DNA of 64,000 nt, from assembly GCA_016716305.1 (NCBI GenBank), contig JADJWP010000002.1, positions 1,734,501 to 1,798,500 of the forward strand, written 5' to 3'. The DNA comes from Chloracidobacterium sp. Its GTDB lineage: Bacteria; Acidobacteriota; Blastocatellia; Pyrinomonadales; Pyrinomonadaceae. The notes under the pieces were generated by a model, which did not search any database, was not told the DNA's origin, and worked only from the letters and a program-made list of their open reading frames with translations. A program made the translations under genes and the position numbers. This document shows, piece by piece, positions 8,240 to 17,496 of the stretch (positions are counted from its first letter, which is position 1; each line of letters opens with the position of its first letter).

Positions 8240-9046
8240 TCATCCGCGTTTGAACTTGTACACGATGATCCCCGTCACCTTGACCGGCTGGTTCGAGAGC
8301 TTTGTCGGCGTGAATTTTGCCGACCATGCGGCCTTTTCCGCCGCTCCTTTCAACAACGGATGTCCGGCTATCGCTTTTGACGAGATCACCTTGCCGCTTT
8401 CGTCGATCAGGACCTGAACATTTACGTCGCCTTCGACACCGACCGCCTTTGCCGGCGGAGGATAGGGCGGCGGCGGAATGCTGACCGCGCGGCCGTTTAT
8501 CACCCCAAGCGACTGAACCGGCGGCGGTGCGGGCTTTTTGACAGCCGGCGGCGGTTCGTCGGGCCTCACTTCGGCCAGCGATCGCTCCGAGATGACCGAA
8601 CCAGTGCCGACGGGATCACCGCCTGTGCCGATCGGGCCTTGACCGGGAATTCCGGGTCCGTCAGTCTCTGGCCCTTCGCTGATAGCAAATCTTCCGTACG
8701 GCCGTTCCCGCGTCTGATTTTGGGTGACCGAAATACCGTCCGGGATCTTTGGCACCTCATCAATGCGAAGCATGTTGCTGTTGCGGGTCGGCGTATCGGC
8801 AGAGCTTGGCTGTAACGGGGAACGCCGTAGTTGCTCCGGCGGTTTCGGAGCTTCGATCAACTCTGGCGCGATCACCACTGACATGTCCCAATCCGCTCCG
8901 CCTATGTCGATATCTGCGGCATAAAGGCTAAATACCACTGCCGACAAGAAGAGAATTCCAACGATGATCGAAGACACCAGGAAATATCGGTTCCGATCCT
9001 TAAAATCGGCCTGTTTCGAATCCGATTCGATGAGTTTTTCAAACAT
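8240..9046 (-). CDS. TonB-family energy transducer-like protein
   Basis: 268 residues from ATG 9046, which has GGGAGG just upstream; upstream in-frame codons lack such a site. A cytoplasmic start (MFEKLIESDSKQ) leads to one transmembrane helix near residues 23-45 (FLVSSIIVGILFLSAVVFSLY). A long proline-rich periplasmic region follows (PPPAVKKPAPPPV, PPPPYPPPAKAV). The C-terminal TonB domain contains GDVNVQVLIDESGKV and ends VTGIIVYKFKRG. TonB proteins couple the proton gradient to outer-membrane transport; in this phylum many paralogues have unknown partners, and no ExbBD genes are nearby. It is divergent from holB. Confidence 0.9.
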   Translation of the reverse strand: MFEKLIESDSKQADFKDRNRYFLVSSIIVGILFLSAVVFSLYAADIDIGGADWDMSVVIAPELIEAPKPPEQLRRSPLQPSSADTPTRNSNMLRIDEVPKIPDGISVTQNQTRERPYGRFAISEGPETDGPGIPGQGPIGTGGDPVGTGSVISERSLAEVRPDEPPPAVKKPAPPPVQSLGVINGRAVSIPPPPYPPPAKAVGVEGDVNVQVLIDESGKVISSKAIAGHPLLKGAAEKAAWSAKFTPTKLSNQPVKVTGIIVYKFKRG

Positions 9047-9192
9047 TTTCTTTCCTCCCTCAGGTTCACCGGTGCCAACCGTGCACCTACTTAGACACCG
9101 TTCCCTGCGAAATGTTCCAAACGCATTCGATGCGGCCATTGCATAGATACTGCGGACGGTCGTAGACTTACAGGTGCAGCACAAATCCAAAT

Positions 9193-10224
9193 ATGTTCGC
9201 GGATCTTGCAGGAAACGAGCTCGTCAAACGTTCGCTTAAGCGGTTGATCGCCGATGGGCGCGTACCGAACGCGCTTCTGTTTACGGGACGCGACGCGATC
9301 GGCAAGAGGCGATTTGCGATCGAACTGGCTCGGGCATTTTTGTGCAATGAGACGTCGGATAGCGAGGGATGCGGCAAATGTCCGGCCTGTACTCGCGCGG
9401 CAACGTTTCATGAGCCTGACCGCGAGCGTAAGGATGAATTCGAACGCGTCAACTTTAGCGAACATGGCGACGTCGGGATGATCGTTCCCTACAGACGAAG
9501 CATACTGGTCGCAGCTATACGCGACCTTGAGCGAGAGGCGTTTTTTCGGCCATTCGAAGCTCGTGCCCGTTTCTTTATCATTGACGATGCCGACAGGATG
9601 AATGATTCCGCATCAAACGCTCTTCTAAAAACGCTTGAGGAACCGCCGGCATCATCGCACATCGTTTTGATCACGTCGCGGCCCGATCGCCTTATGCGAA
9701 CGATCCGCTCAAGATGTCAGACCATCCGTTTTGCACCGGTGCCGACCGAGGCGATCGAGAAGCAGATCGCCGCTCAAGGTCACACGTCGAACTCCGAGAT
9801 CACTTCGCGATTCGCCGACGGAAGCCTCGGCCGGGCGATCAGCCTTGATACCGAGTTTTTTTTGGAGCGGCGTGAAATGATGTTCGGGGCATTGGAAGCG
9901 GCGATCTTAAAGACCGACATCGGGTCGCTCTTGCAGGTCGCTGAAAGGATGAACGATGCCAAGAACAAAGACGTATTTGACGATTCGATCGATATTCTGG
10001 AAAGCCTGATCCGCGACCTATGGCTGGTCTCGATCAATGCTGCCGGGTCGTTGGTCAATATCGATCAGCGTTCCCGACTCGAGACGCTTTCAACCGCGAT
10101 CAGGCCTAAAGAGATCTCGGCGTGGCTTGAAGAGATCGAGACGCTGCGGCAAAACCTCGATGTGAACATAAATCGAAAGCTCGCAGCCGATGCATTATTC
10201 GTTACGATCGCCGGCTGTGGGTGA
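9193..10224 (+). CDS. holB: DNA polymerase III delta-prime subunit (clamp loader)
   Basis: 343 residues of the AAA+ clamp-loader family. The P-loop region reads FTGRDAIGKRRFA, a degenerate Walker A typical of delta-prime. A zinc-module cluster follows (GCGKCPACTR), and later FFIIDDADRMNDSASNALLKTLEEPP, a Walker B/sensor signature. RSRCQTIRF is the usual sensor-1/SRC region. With gamma/tau and delta it loads the sliding clamp during replication. The C-terminal third is less conserved. Its stop overlaps a possible GTG start of the DUF2752 gene by four bases. Confidence 0.93.
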   Translation: MFADLAGNELVKRSLKRLIADGRVPNALLFTGRDAIGKRRFAIELARAFLCNETSDSEGCGKCPACTRAATFHEPDRERKDEFERVNFSEHGDVGMIVPYRRSILVAAIRDLEREAFFRPFEARARFFIIDDADRMNDSASNALLKTLEEPPASSHIVLITSRPDRLMRTIRSRCQTIRFAPVPTEAIEKQIAAQGHTSNSEITSRFADGSLGRAISLDTEFFLERREMMFGALEAAILKTDIGSLLQVAERMNDAKNKDVFDDSIDILESLIRDLWLVSINAAGSLVNIDQRSRLETLSTAIRPKEISAWLEEIETLRQNLDVNINRKLAADALFVTIAGCG

Positions 10225-10679
10225 CGCACAATTTATTAAAGGAGATGACTGAAACTCTTTCGATGTCGCAGATCGCCTCGAAGACCGAACGAAAGCTAGC
10301 TGCCGGCGGATTCGCCGCGATGACCGCAGGTTCGGCATTAGTGTGGTATTTTGACCCGACAAGCTCGAGGTTTATGCCCCCATGCCCATTGTTGGCGACG
10401 ACCGGTTACGCATGTCCGGGTTGCGGGCTGACGCGCGGATTTCATGCACTTTTTCATGGCGACATCGTCGGCGCTTTGGATTTCAACGCACTCATTCCGA
10501 TCTTTGTGCTCATCTTTGTCTATTTGTATCTGTCGCTGTTCCTGGTTGCGATCCGTGGTCGGGCATTTCCGAAATGGACACTTTCACTGCCCGCGATATG
10601 GGGATTTTTGGGCTTTCTGCTGATCTTCGGGATCGCACGAAATCTGCCGTACTATCCCTTCAGCGTTCTCTTTCCTTGA
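10221..10679 (+). CDS. DUF2752-type membrane protein
   Basis: About 150 residues with the DUF2752 signature: a cysteine pair after a short first membrane segment (CPLLATTGYACPGCGLTRG), then FHALFHGDIVGALDFN and two further transmembrane helices (IPIFVLIFVYLYLSLFLVAI and ALPAIWGFLGF-like). The family's function is unknown. The start is uncertain: GTG 10221 overlaps the holB stop, while ATGs at 10245 and 10263 follow an AAAGGAG that is too close to the first and rather far from the second. Co-transcription with holB is likely. Confidence 0.85.
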   Translation: MTHNLLKEMTETLSMSQIASKTERKLAAGGFAAMTAGSALVWYFDPTSSRFMPPCPLLATTGYACPGCGLTRGFHALFHGDIVGALDFNALIPIFVLIFVYLYLSLFLVAIRGRAFPKWTLSLPAIWGFLGFLLIFGIARNLPYYPFSVLFP

Positions 10680-10707
10680 TCCGAAACACGGTCGATCCAC
10701 GACCGAC

Positions 10708-10733
10708 AAAAAAACCGGGGTTTGCGCCCCGGT
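10708..10733 (-). terminator. Rho-independent terminator of ispG
   Basis: ACCGGGG (10714-10720) and CCCCGGT (10727-10733) form a perfect 7-bp stem with a six-base loop. On the minus strand it is followed by a run of T (A-run 10708-10714). It sits 33 bases beyond the ispG stop; on the plus strand it may also help end the DUF2752 transcript. Confidence 0.85.
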
Positions 10734-10765
10734 CCGTTACTTTTTCCTGTTTACGCAATCTGCGA

Positions 10766-11875
10766 TCATGTTATCTGAACGAGCGGCTTTTCTTCGACCA
10801 GCGATCTTGCCGCTGAGCCCTCTTTTCTAAGAATTTCGACCTCTTTGACGAATTCCTCGACGATGTCTTCGCCCGAGACTCGACGCATCGGCACACCGTC
10901 CTTAAAGATCATCCCGACATTGCGGCCAAATGTGATCCCGAGCTGGGAGTCGTGAGCCTCGCCCGGACCATTTACGGCGCATCCCATTATCGAGAGATGA
11001 AGCGGTTCCTCGACATGCGCGAGGCGACGCTCGACCTCGGTCACGATCTCAACGAAATTATCTATATCCAGCCGGCCGCAGGTCGGACAGGCAACGACGG
11101 TAACGCCGCGTTTGCGAAGCTCGAGCGATTTCAGGATCTCCCAACCGACCCTTACCTCTTCGTGCGGCTCGGCGGCGAGCGAAACGCGGATCGTATCGCC
11201 GATGCCCTCGTGCAGAAGGATTCCGAGCCCGATCGCCGATTTTATTGTTCCTCCGAATGGCGTTCCGGCCTCGGTCACCCCAAGATGAAGCGGATAATCG
11301 ACCTTCGCGGCCATTAACCGATAGGCTTCGACCATTCGGTTTACGTCCGAGGCCTTCAACGAAATTATCGTATCGCCGAATCCGAGATCTTCGAGTATTT
11401 TTATGTGCCGCATGCCCGATTCGACCATCGCCTCAGGCGTAGCATGTCCGTACTTCTTGAGCAGGTCCTTTTCGAGCGAACCGCCGTTGACGCCGATACG
11501 GATCGGGACCTTTTGAGCCTCAGCCGCCCGAACGACCTCACGCACACGGTCGATCGATCCGATGTTGCCCGGATTGATGCGAAGCTTGTCGATGCCGGCG
11601 TCAAGGGCCTTGAGGGCCAGTTTGTAGTGAAAATGAATATCAGCAACGATCGGGACATCGGTTCGTTTCCTGATCTCATAAAGTGCGGCGGCGGCATCGT
11701 CATCCGGCACGGCGATCCTGACGATCTCACAGCCGGCCTCGACCATCTGTTCGATCTGGCGCAGCGTACCGTCTACGTCCGTCGTGTCCGTTTTGGTCAT
11801 CGATTGGACCGCAACGGGCGCTCCGCCGCCGATCTGAACTCCGCGCACCTTAACCGCTCTTGACACTCGTTTCAT
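10766..11875 (-). CDS. ispG: 4-hydroxy-3-methylbut-2-enyl diphosphate synthase
   Basis: 369 residues of IspG/GcpE, the penultimate enzyme of the MEP pathway to isoprenoid precursors; it uses a 4Fe-4S cluster. The TIM-barrel N-terminus carries VQSMTKTDT and INPGNIG. The C-terminal cluster domain keeps its cysteines in VVACPTCGRLD and SIMGCAVNGPGEA. Length matches the family. It is the last gene of the minus-strand run dxr-rseP-ispG (gaps 107 and 90 bases), placing two MEP enzymes around the site-2 protease, as in several bacterial genomes. Confidence 0.97.
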   Translation of the reverse strand: MKRVSRAVKVRGVQIGGGAPVAVQSMTKTDTTDVDGTLRQIEQMVEAGCEIVRIAVPDDDAAAALYEIRKRTDVPIVADIHFHYKLALKALDAGIDKLRINPGNIGSIDRVREVVRAAEAQKVPIRIGVNGGSLEKDLLKKYGHATPEAMVESGMRHIKILEDLGFGDTIISLKASDVNRMVEAYRLMAAKVDYPLHLGVTEAGTPFGGTIKSAIGLGILLHEGIGDTIRVSLAAEPHEEVRVGWEILKSLELRKRGVTVVACPTCGRLDIDNFVEIVTEVERRLAHVEEPLHLSIMGCAVNGPGEAHDSQLGITFGRNVGMIFKDGVPMRRVSGEDIVEEFVKEVEILRKEGSAARSLVEEKPLVQIT

Positions 11876-11965
11876 CTAAAAACCTTCTATTCATGCAGAC
11901 GGGCTAATGCCCGCCACAATTTTGCTGATCAACAAAACACTCGTAATGTATTTTTCGCGTTGAGA

Positions 11966-13330
11966 TCAGAAGAACCGCGAAATATCCAAAAACAGTGTGA
12001 ATACCATTAACAGAAGAATAATGCCGAGGCCGGCCATTTGGATCTTTTCGCGAACCGCCATCGAAAGTGTTCGCCCAAACCAGGACATTACCTTTTCTAT
12101 CCCAAGCACCATGATCTGACCGCCATCGAGCAGCGGGATCGGCAGCAGATTGAACACGCCGAGATTCAGGCTGATGACCGCAAGGATCGAGAACAGGCCG
12201 ACGAATCCGGCCTCGCGAACGACCTTTGCGATTATCTGAACTATCCCGACCGGACCGGCCAGGCCCGCATCTTTCACCGATCGTTCACCGGCAAACAACT
12301 GCCCGAAAACGCGGCCGGTCAACTTCAGTATCCGGATATTCGAGTCATACGCGAATCCGGCTGCACCAACAATGCCGACCGGCACCCGCGTTGCAAAAGT
12401 TCCGGGGCCAAACTGGGCACCGATTCGATAGACGCCGTCATCGCTCACTCGAGCGACGGTCGTTAATTCGACTCTCTGACCGTCTCGCTCTACCGTCAAC
12501 TTGCCCGGAGCATCTTTATTCTCACGCAGCTGAACGGTAAGGTCCTGGCTGTTTCGAACGGTCTTGCCGTTGAACGCGATCACCCGGTCGCCGGTCTTTA
12601 AGCCTGCTTCTTCTGCAGGACTGCCCGCAATTACCGTACTGGCCTCGACAGGCTCAACCCCGGCGTCCGGCGCAAGCCCGATCTCCCCGATCTTGTTTCC
12701 GTCGACCATTGTTTCAGCGGGCGTCAATGTCAAGGAGACCTTGTTGCCACCTCGATCGACGGTTAGCTGCAGCGGTTTTCCCGGCGAGATCAACGTCTCG
12801 TCTTTTACGGCCTCCCATGTCGGGTTTTCGACGCCGTTGAAAACTACGATCCGGTCTCCTGCCTGAACGCCTGCAGCTTCGGCTGCTCCACCGGGCGCTG
12901 TAACCCCGACGATGGGCGCCGGCATCGAAGGTATCCCATAAATCAAGGCTGCCGCGAATGGGATCGCGAGTGCGAGCACAATGTTCATAAAAGGCCCGCC
13001 GAGCATGACGAGAAACTTCTGCCAGCGCGGCCTTAATTCATACAGTTCTTCGTCAGGGACCTTTTCGCCGTCAGATGCTCCGCCCTCGAGCGAAGCCGTT
13101 GCCTCATCGCCATAAAGCTTCACATAAGCACCGAGGGGGATCGCAGAGATGCGGTAATCGGTGTGCCCTTTCTTGAATCCCCAAACACGCGGGCCAAGAC
13201 CAAAGAACGAATAGGCCTCAACACGCATCCCGAACATCTTAGCCACGATAAAATGGCCGAATTCATGGATGTTTATCGCTACCCCAAGGACAAAGACAAC
13301 TGCTAATATGACGATTAGAATATCTGGCAT
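11966..13330 (-). CDS. rseP: RIP metalloprotease RseP (site-2 protease)
   Basis: 454 residues. The zinc motif HEFGH (H22, E23, H26) lies in the first transmembrane helix, and the third-ligand region NLLPIPLLDGG lies near the C-terminus. Two PDZ domains sit between them (around APIVGVTAPGGAAEAAGVQAGD and VIAGSPAEEAGLKTGD). The family cleaves anti-sigma factors and signal-peptide remnants within the membrane, releasing envelope-stress sigma factors in other bacteria; the substrate here is unknown. It lies between dxr and ispG in one probable operon. Confidence 0.95.
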   Translation of the reverse strand: MPDILIVILAVVFVLGVAINIHEFGHFIVAKMFGMRVEAYSFFGLGPRVWGFKKGHTDYRISAIPLGAYVKLYGDEATASLEGGASDGEKVPDEELYELRPRWQKFLVMLGGPFMNIVLALAIPFAAALIYGIPSMPAPIVGVTAPGGAAEAAGVQAGDRIVVFNGVENPTWEAVKDETLISPGKPLQLTVDRGGNKVSLTLTPAETMVDGNKIGEIGLAPDAGVEPVEASTVIAGSPAEEAGLKTGDRVIAFNGKTVRNSQDLTVQLRENKDAPGKLTVERDGQRVELTTVARVSDDGVYRIGAQFGPGTFATRVPVGIVGAAGFAYDSNIRILKLTGRVFGQLFAGERSVKDAGLAGPVGIVQIIAKVVREAGFVGLFSILAVISLNLGVFNLLPIPLLDGGQIMVLGIEKVMSWFGRTLSMAVREKIQMAGLGIILLLMVFTLFLDISRFF

Positions 13331-13437
13331 AAAGTTCGGTTCAGGTCACCAGCGACCATTCAAATTAGAGCAGAAATCGCAAGATTTCGTTGTAAATTAA
13401 AGTTTAAGGCCCTCTAAAACTCGAGTCAAACTATTTA

Positions 13438-14616
13438 TCAGGACGCGGCGGATGTTACATCTGCGTGCATCATTGCATTTGCGTCCTCGCGAGCGGCTTT
13501 ATCCACGCGAATGATGTCGTCGATATTCGCCGTCGGTTCCGGTTTATGACGGTCCATAACGCGGCCTATCAGAACGGGGATCTCGCCAAGCCCGATTCGC
13601 CCTTCAAGAAATGCGGCGACAGCAACCTCGTTGGCTGCATTGAGTACCGCCGGCATCGTGCCGCCCTTACGTAAGGCGTCATACGCAAGGCCAAGGCACG
13701 GAAACCTATCAAGATCCGGCTCCTCGAACGAGAGTTGACCCAATTTCGCAAGGTCAAGCGGTTCGAGACAATTCTGCAGCCTATCAGGAAAGGTCAATGC
13801 ATATTGGATAGGGTGTTTCATATCGGTCACGCCAAGCTGGGCGATGATCGAGCCGTCGACCATTTCGACCATTGAGTGCACTGCAGATTGCGGGTGCACA
13901 ATGACCGAGATCTGATCGGCTCCAAAACCGAAGAGCCATTTCGCTTCGATCACCTCGAGCCCCTTGTTCATCAACGTGGCCGAATCGATCGTGATCTTTT
14001 CGCCCATCTTCCAATTTGGGTGATCGAGAGCCTCTTGCCGCGTCGCACGCGCGATCTCCTCTTTTGTTTTCGTGCGAAAAGGCCCACCCGATGCGGTCAG
14101 CACGAGACGGCGAACTTCGGTCAGCCTTTCACCACGAAGACACTGATGTATCGCATTATGTTCGGAATCGACCGGCAGGATCTCAGCTCCGCTTTTTGCT
14201 GCTGCAGCAGTCATAAGCTCCCCGGCCATTACGAGTGTTTCTTTATTTGCAAGTGCAATACGCTTGCCGGCCTCGATCGCACGCAAAGTCGGGACAAAAC
14301 CGACGGCTCCGACAGTTGCCGACACTACGGTCTGAGCTTCTGGATGGGTGGCCACAGCGACAAGGCCATCGACGCCGACACCTATTCTTGGTATCGAAAT
14401 ATCACGGCGATCAAGTTCACGTTCCAGGGTCTCTGCACAGACATCGTCGTCACACGACACGAATTCGGGTTTAAATTGTGCAATTTGGTCGGCGAATGCC
14501 TCCATATTTCGGCCGGCGGCCATCGCGACAACTCGAAAATCTCCGAGATGTTCAATGACCTTCAGCGTACTGCAGCCGATCGAACCCGTGGAACCAAGGA
14601 TGGAAATGCCTTTCAT
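13438..14616 (-). CDS. dxr: 1-deoxy-D-xylulose 5-phosphate reductoisomerase
   Basis: 392 residues of DXR, which converts DXP to 2-C-methylerythritol 4-phosphate with NADPH and a divalent metal. The NADPH motif GSTGSIG is at residues 8-14, the metal/substrate motif is PVDSEHNAIHQCL, and SGGPFRTKTKEEI forms the flexible loop. Length is normal. It is the first gene of the dxr-rseP-ispG run. The region upstream to the divergent gene at 14806 shows no obvious regulatory site. Confidence 0.97.
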   Translation of the reverse strand: MKGISILGSTGSIGCSTLKVIEHLGDFRVVAMAAGRNMEAFADQIAQFKPEFVSCDDDVCAETLERELDRRDISIPRIGVGVDGLVAVATHPEAQTVVSATVGAVGFVPTLRAIEAGKRIALANKETLVMAGELMTAAAAKSGAEILPVDSEHNAIHQCLRGERLTEVRRLVLTASGGPFRTKTKEEIARATRQEALDHPNWKMGEKITIDSATLMNKGLEVIEAKWLFGFGADQISVIVHPQSAVHSMVEMVDGSIIAQLGVTDMKHPIQYALTFPDRLQNCLEPLDLAKLGQLSFEEPDLDRFPCLGLAYDALRKGGTMPAVLNAANEVAVAAFLEGRIGLGEIPVLIGRVMDRHKPEPTANIDDIIRVDKAAREDANAMMHADVTSAAS

Positions 14617-14805
14617 AGACCTGCCCGAAAGCTAAAGATTAGCATATTGCCTGCACTAACGGCACGCTACTTGCGGTCGAAAACAAGTGCAATCCAATGA
14701 TGTGTATCGGCTTGGTACACATTTACCCCGGACCGTTGTTGATGGGCAAAGGGTATCTCACCCCGTCTGGACATGCAGATCTTACTTAAAAAGGGGAGAA
14801 ATGCG

Positions 14806-15159
14806 ATGAAAAAGACATTTGTTTTAGGACTGATCTTTAGCTCGGCTGTCTTGTTGGGAACTGCATTAGAGACAAAAGCGGCCGTTTCGACAGCGGCGTC
14901 ATCAGCAGACCAGTTTTGGGATGATCGGCGTCGCGGACACAATGACCGGCGCGGTCGCTACGATAGGTACGACCGCCGTGATAGACACGATGACCGGCGT
15001 TACGACGATCGGCGTTGGAATCGAGGTCGTCCGTATTCCTACGTGACCACGCGAATCGTCCGGCGTTGGTTCAACACATACCGCGAGACGATCCGTGTCA
15101 CCCATCTGCCGAATGGCAGAACAAAGACGCAGGTCATCCGTCGAGTCCGTATTCGCTAG
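14806..15159 (+). CDS. Small secreted Arg/Asp-rich protein
   Basis: 117 residues from ATG 14806, which has GGGGAG upstream (a longer frame from 14773 is less likely). A clear signal peptide (MKKTFVLGLIFSSAVLLG, cleavage probably after ETKA) precedes a highly charged central stretch in which RR, DR, DRR and YDR units repeat (around residues 40-73). A more ordered C-terminus follows (TTRIVRRWFNTYRETIRVTHLPNG, then TKTQVIRRVRIR). The repeat-like basic/acidic region suggests a surface, DNA- or polyanion-associated protein; this is inference. No family is recognised. Confidence 0.75.
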   Translation: MKKTFVLGLIFSSAVLLGTALETKAAVSTAASSADQFWDDRRRGHNDRRGRYDRYDRRDRHDDRRYDDRRWNRGRPYSYVTTRIVRRWFNTYRETIRVTHLPNGRTKTQVIRRVRIR

Positions 15160-15189
15160 ATCTGAATGTGATGGCGCTCTCCCCGATCT

Positions 15190-15813
15190 TCATTTCTCAC
15201 CGGTTGGTTCAGACGGCTTTTCTATGGATGCGGCAAATGCCGCCGGTACATCGAGACGGTCGGGTTTACCGACACCGGAGGCCGGTTGTTCGGCGAGAAA
15301 CTGATTGAACTCAGCCGATCGGCCGCGAGGAACGCTAAGGGACTTCCAATCCGCGGCTCGCAGATGCTTGGCAAGAAATACGATCTGTCCAACGTGATAA
15401 GCATAATGCGTCAGTTGACGGTTTACGGCTTCGATGACGGTATGCGGTTCACCGCGAATCGAAACGATTCGCCCAAAGTCGTCTTCGTTCAGCGGTTCGA
15501 GAGCATCGAAAAGGATCTGCCACCCCTCTTCCCAACGATTCATTAACAATTCTCGGGTGTCCTCGAGCAGCTCAAATTCAGTATCGCGGGCGCGGTCAGG
15601 CTTTTCCCCGTCTGAGTTCAAAAAGTCGCGCCACCGCGACCGCTGATTGCCGGCGATGTGTTTGACGATCAACGCAATCGAATTCGACTCTTGATCTATC
15701 GTGGCGAAAAACTCCTCGTCCGAGACTTGGCCGATCGCGCGCTCGGCAAGACTCTTGTAGCTGCGAAATGAGGCGATCGCGTCCTCTTTATAATTGTCGA
15801 TCAAATGGTTCAT
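15190..15813 (-). CDS. DinB-like / DUF1572 protein
   Basis: 207 residues with the four-helix-bundle DinB-like layout. The likely metal-binding histidines are in LIVKHIAGNQRSRW and TYHV-like TQ-LTHYAYHVGQIVFLAKHL. Members are metal-dependent enzymes or bacillithiol-S-transferase relatives; the substrate is unknown here. The start ATG overlaps the stop of the SulP gene by four bases (ATGA), so the two are translationally coupled, and hisS lies just upstream of that. The C-terminal tail (about 35 residues) is low in conservation. Confidence 0.8.
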   Translation of the reverse strand: MNHLIDNYKEDAIASFRSYKSLAERAIGQVSDEEFFATIDQESNSIALIVKHIAGNQRSRWRDFLNSDGEKPDRARDTEFELLEDTRELLMNRWEEGWQILFDALEPLNEDDFGRIVSIRGEPHTVIEAVNRQLTHYAYHVGQIVFLAKHLRAADWKSLSVPRGRSAEFNQFLAEQPASGVGKPDRLDVPAAFAASIEKPSEPTGEK

Positions 15814-17492
15814 CGCGTCGTGTCGACTTCGCCGGGATCGAGATGGAGTCGTGCGATCTCGAGCGCGCCGAAAATGTCTGTAGCAAAATTTCTCCTATCG
15901 ACCATATCCACAAAACCGCTTTTCCGCATCACGCGGTAAACCGAACGCGACACCGCGGAAAATACGATAATACACCCGTTCGAATGCGCCTCCCTCACTA
16001 GCTCTTCGAGGATATGTACACCGCTCGCGTCAATGGTCGGAACATAACGCATCCTGAGAATAATGACCTTCGGCTTGTTGGAAACGATCCGGATAGATTC
16101 TTTGAATTGGCTGACCGCGCCGAAGAATAGCGAGCCGTAGACCTCGAACACCTCGACCCGCTTCGGAATATCGATCTTCGACATGTCGCGGGACCTGAAT
16201 TCCTCGTCCTCTTCGAGCGTTTCCGTGATGATGTCTACGTGGGCCTCTTTCGACATCTTTTGGAGGAATAAGAAGGCGGCAAGCAGAATGCCTACCTGTA
16301 TCGCGACCGTCAACTCGATGAAAACGGTCAGAAGAAAAGTCGCCAGGAGCACGGCTATGTCGCCCCGCGGGCTCTTGAGCAGATGCTTGAATTCGCGCCA
16401 CTCGCTCATGTTGTAAGCGACGACGATCAGGACCGCCGCGAGCGTCGCCATCGGTATCATTGCCGCCCATTTGCCGATCAGCAGAAGCACAAGCAGCAGG
16501 AAAACCGCATGAATGATCGCTGCAATGGGTGTATTGCCGCCGCTCTTGATGTTGGTCGCCGTACGAGCGATCGCCCCGGTCGCGGGAATGCCTCCAAAAA
16601 TTGCCGACGCGATGTTTCCGGCACCCTGGCCGACGAGTTCCATGTTCGAACGGTGACGCGTTCCCGTCATGCCGTCGGCAACGACAGACGACAGTAACGA
16701 TTCGAGCGCCGCGAGTATTGCGATGGTGAGTGCGGGTGTGAACAGTTCCTGAAACACGGCCCAGGTCACTGTCGGCATCTGCGGAGACGGGAGGCCGGTA
16801 GGCATTCCGCCGAATCGTGTTTCGATCGTGGCAACCGGCACCTGAAAATACTGAACGGCGAACGTTACGGCGAGGATCGCGATAAGCTGGCCTGGCACCC
16901 TATGAGTGACCTTTGGCCAGACGATAATGATCAGGAGAGATGCGGCACCGACAGCAAGCGTGTATGGATCGATATTGCTGAAATACCGGATGTACTCGAC
17001 CCATTTCTCAACAAAATCGGCCGGCACCTTTTCAATGTTCAGGCCAAGTAGATCATTGATCTGCGAAGAGAAGATTATTACCGCGATACCAGAGGTGAAA
17101 CCTACAATGACGGGGTAGGGTACGAATTTGAGCAATGCTCCCATCCGTGCGAGCCCCATCAGAACAAGCATCACACCCGCGATCAGAGTTGCGACGACGA
17201 GGCCGTCGTAACCGTATTTCTGAACGATGCCGTAAACGATCACGACGAACGCGCCGGTCGGGCCGCTTATCTGCGTACGTGAACCACCCAAGATGGCTAT
17301 CACGAATCCTGCGACGATAGCGGTGTAGAGCCCTTGTTCGGGCTTTACGCCCGAAGCGATAGCGAGCGCAATGGCTAGCGGCAAAGCGACTATACCGACC
17401 GTAAGTCCGCCCGTCAGATCGCCCTGAAACTGCTTGAACGTATAGCCTTCTTTCAGGACAGTGAGCAGTTTCGGTTCCAACTTGCGGTGCAT
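15810..17492 (-). CDS. SulP-family anion transporter with STAS domain
   Basis: 560 residues. The membrane domain of about 12-14 helices spans residues 20-420, beginning with the SulP start GDLTGGLTVGIVALPLAIALAI and including ISGPTGAFVVIV, the anion-site region. A cytoplasmic STAS domain follows (about 440-550, with VPTIDASGVHILEELV). The family moves sulfate, bicarbonate or other anions. A gamma-carbonic-anhydrase-like gene lies two genes upstream, which makes bicarbonate a reasonable but unproven substrate. It starts four bases after hisS and overlaps the DinB-like gene. Confidence 0.93.
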   Translation of the reverse strand: MHRKLEPKLLTVLKEGYTFKQFQGDLTGGLTVGIVALPLAIALAIASGVKPEQGLYTAIVAGFVIAILGGSRTQISGPTGAFVVIVYGIVQKYGYDGLVVATLIAGVMLVLMGLARMGALLKFVPYPVIVGFTSGIAVIIFSSQINDLLGLNIEKVPADFVEKWVEYIRYFSNIDPYTLAVGAASLLIIIVWPKVTHRVPGQLIAILAVTFAVQYFQVPVATIETRFGGMPTGLPSPQMPTVTWAVFQELFTPALTIAILAALESLLSSVVADGMTGTRHRSNMELVGQGAGNIASAIFGGIPATGAIARTATNIKSGGNTPIAAIIHAVFLLLVLLLIGKWAAMIPMATLAAVLIVVAYNMSEWREFKHLLKSPRGDIAVLLATFLLTVFIELTVAIQVGILLAAFLFLQKMSKEAHVDIITETLEEDEEFRSRDMSKIDIPKRVEVFEVYGSLFFGAVSQFKESIRIVSNKPKVIILRMRYVPTIDASGVHILEELVREAHSNGCIIVFSAVSRSVYRVMRKSGFVDMVDRRNFATDIFGALEIARLHLDPGEVDTTR

Positions 17493-17496
17493 ATGC

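Noticed and set aside
13876..14700. Long open frame antisense to dxr
   Set aside because: It is the complement of a highly conserved enzyme gene, with no ribosome-binding site and no recognisable domain.
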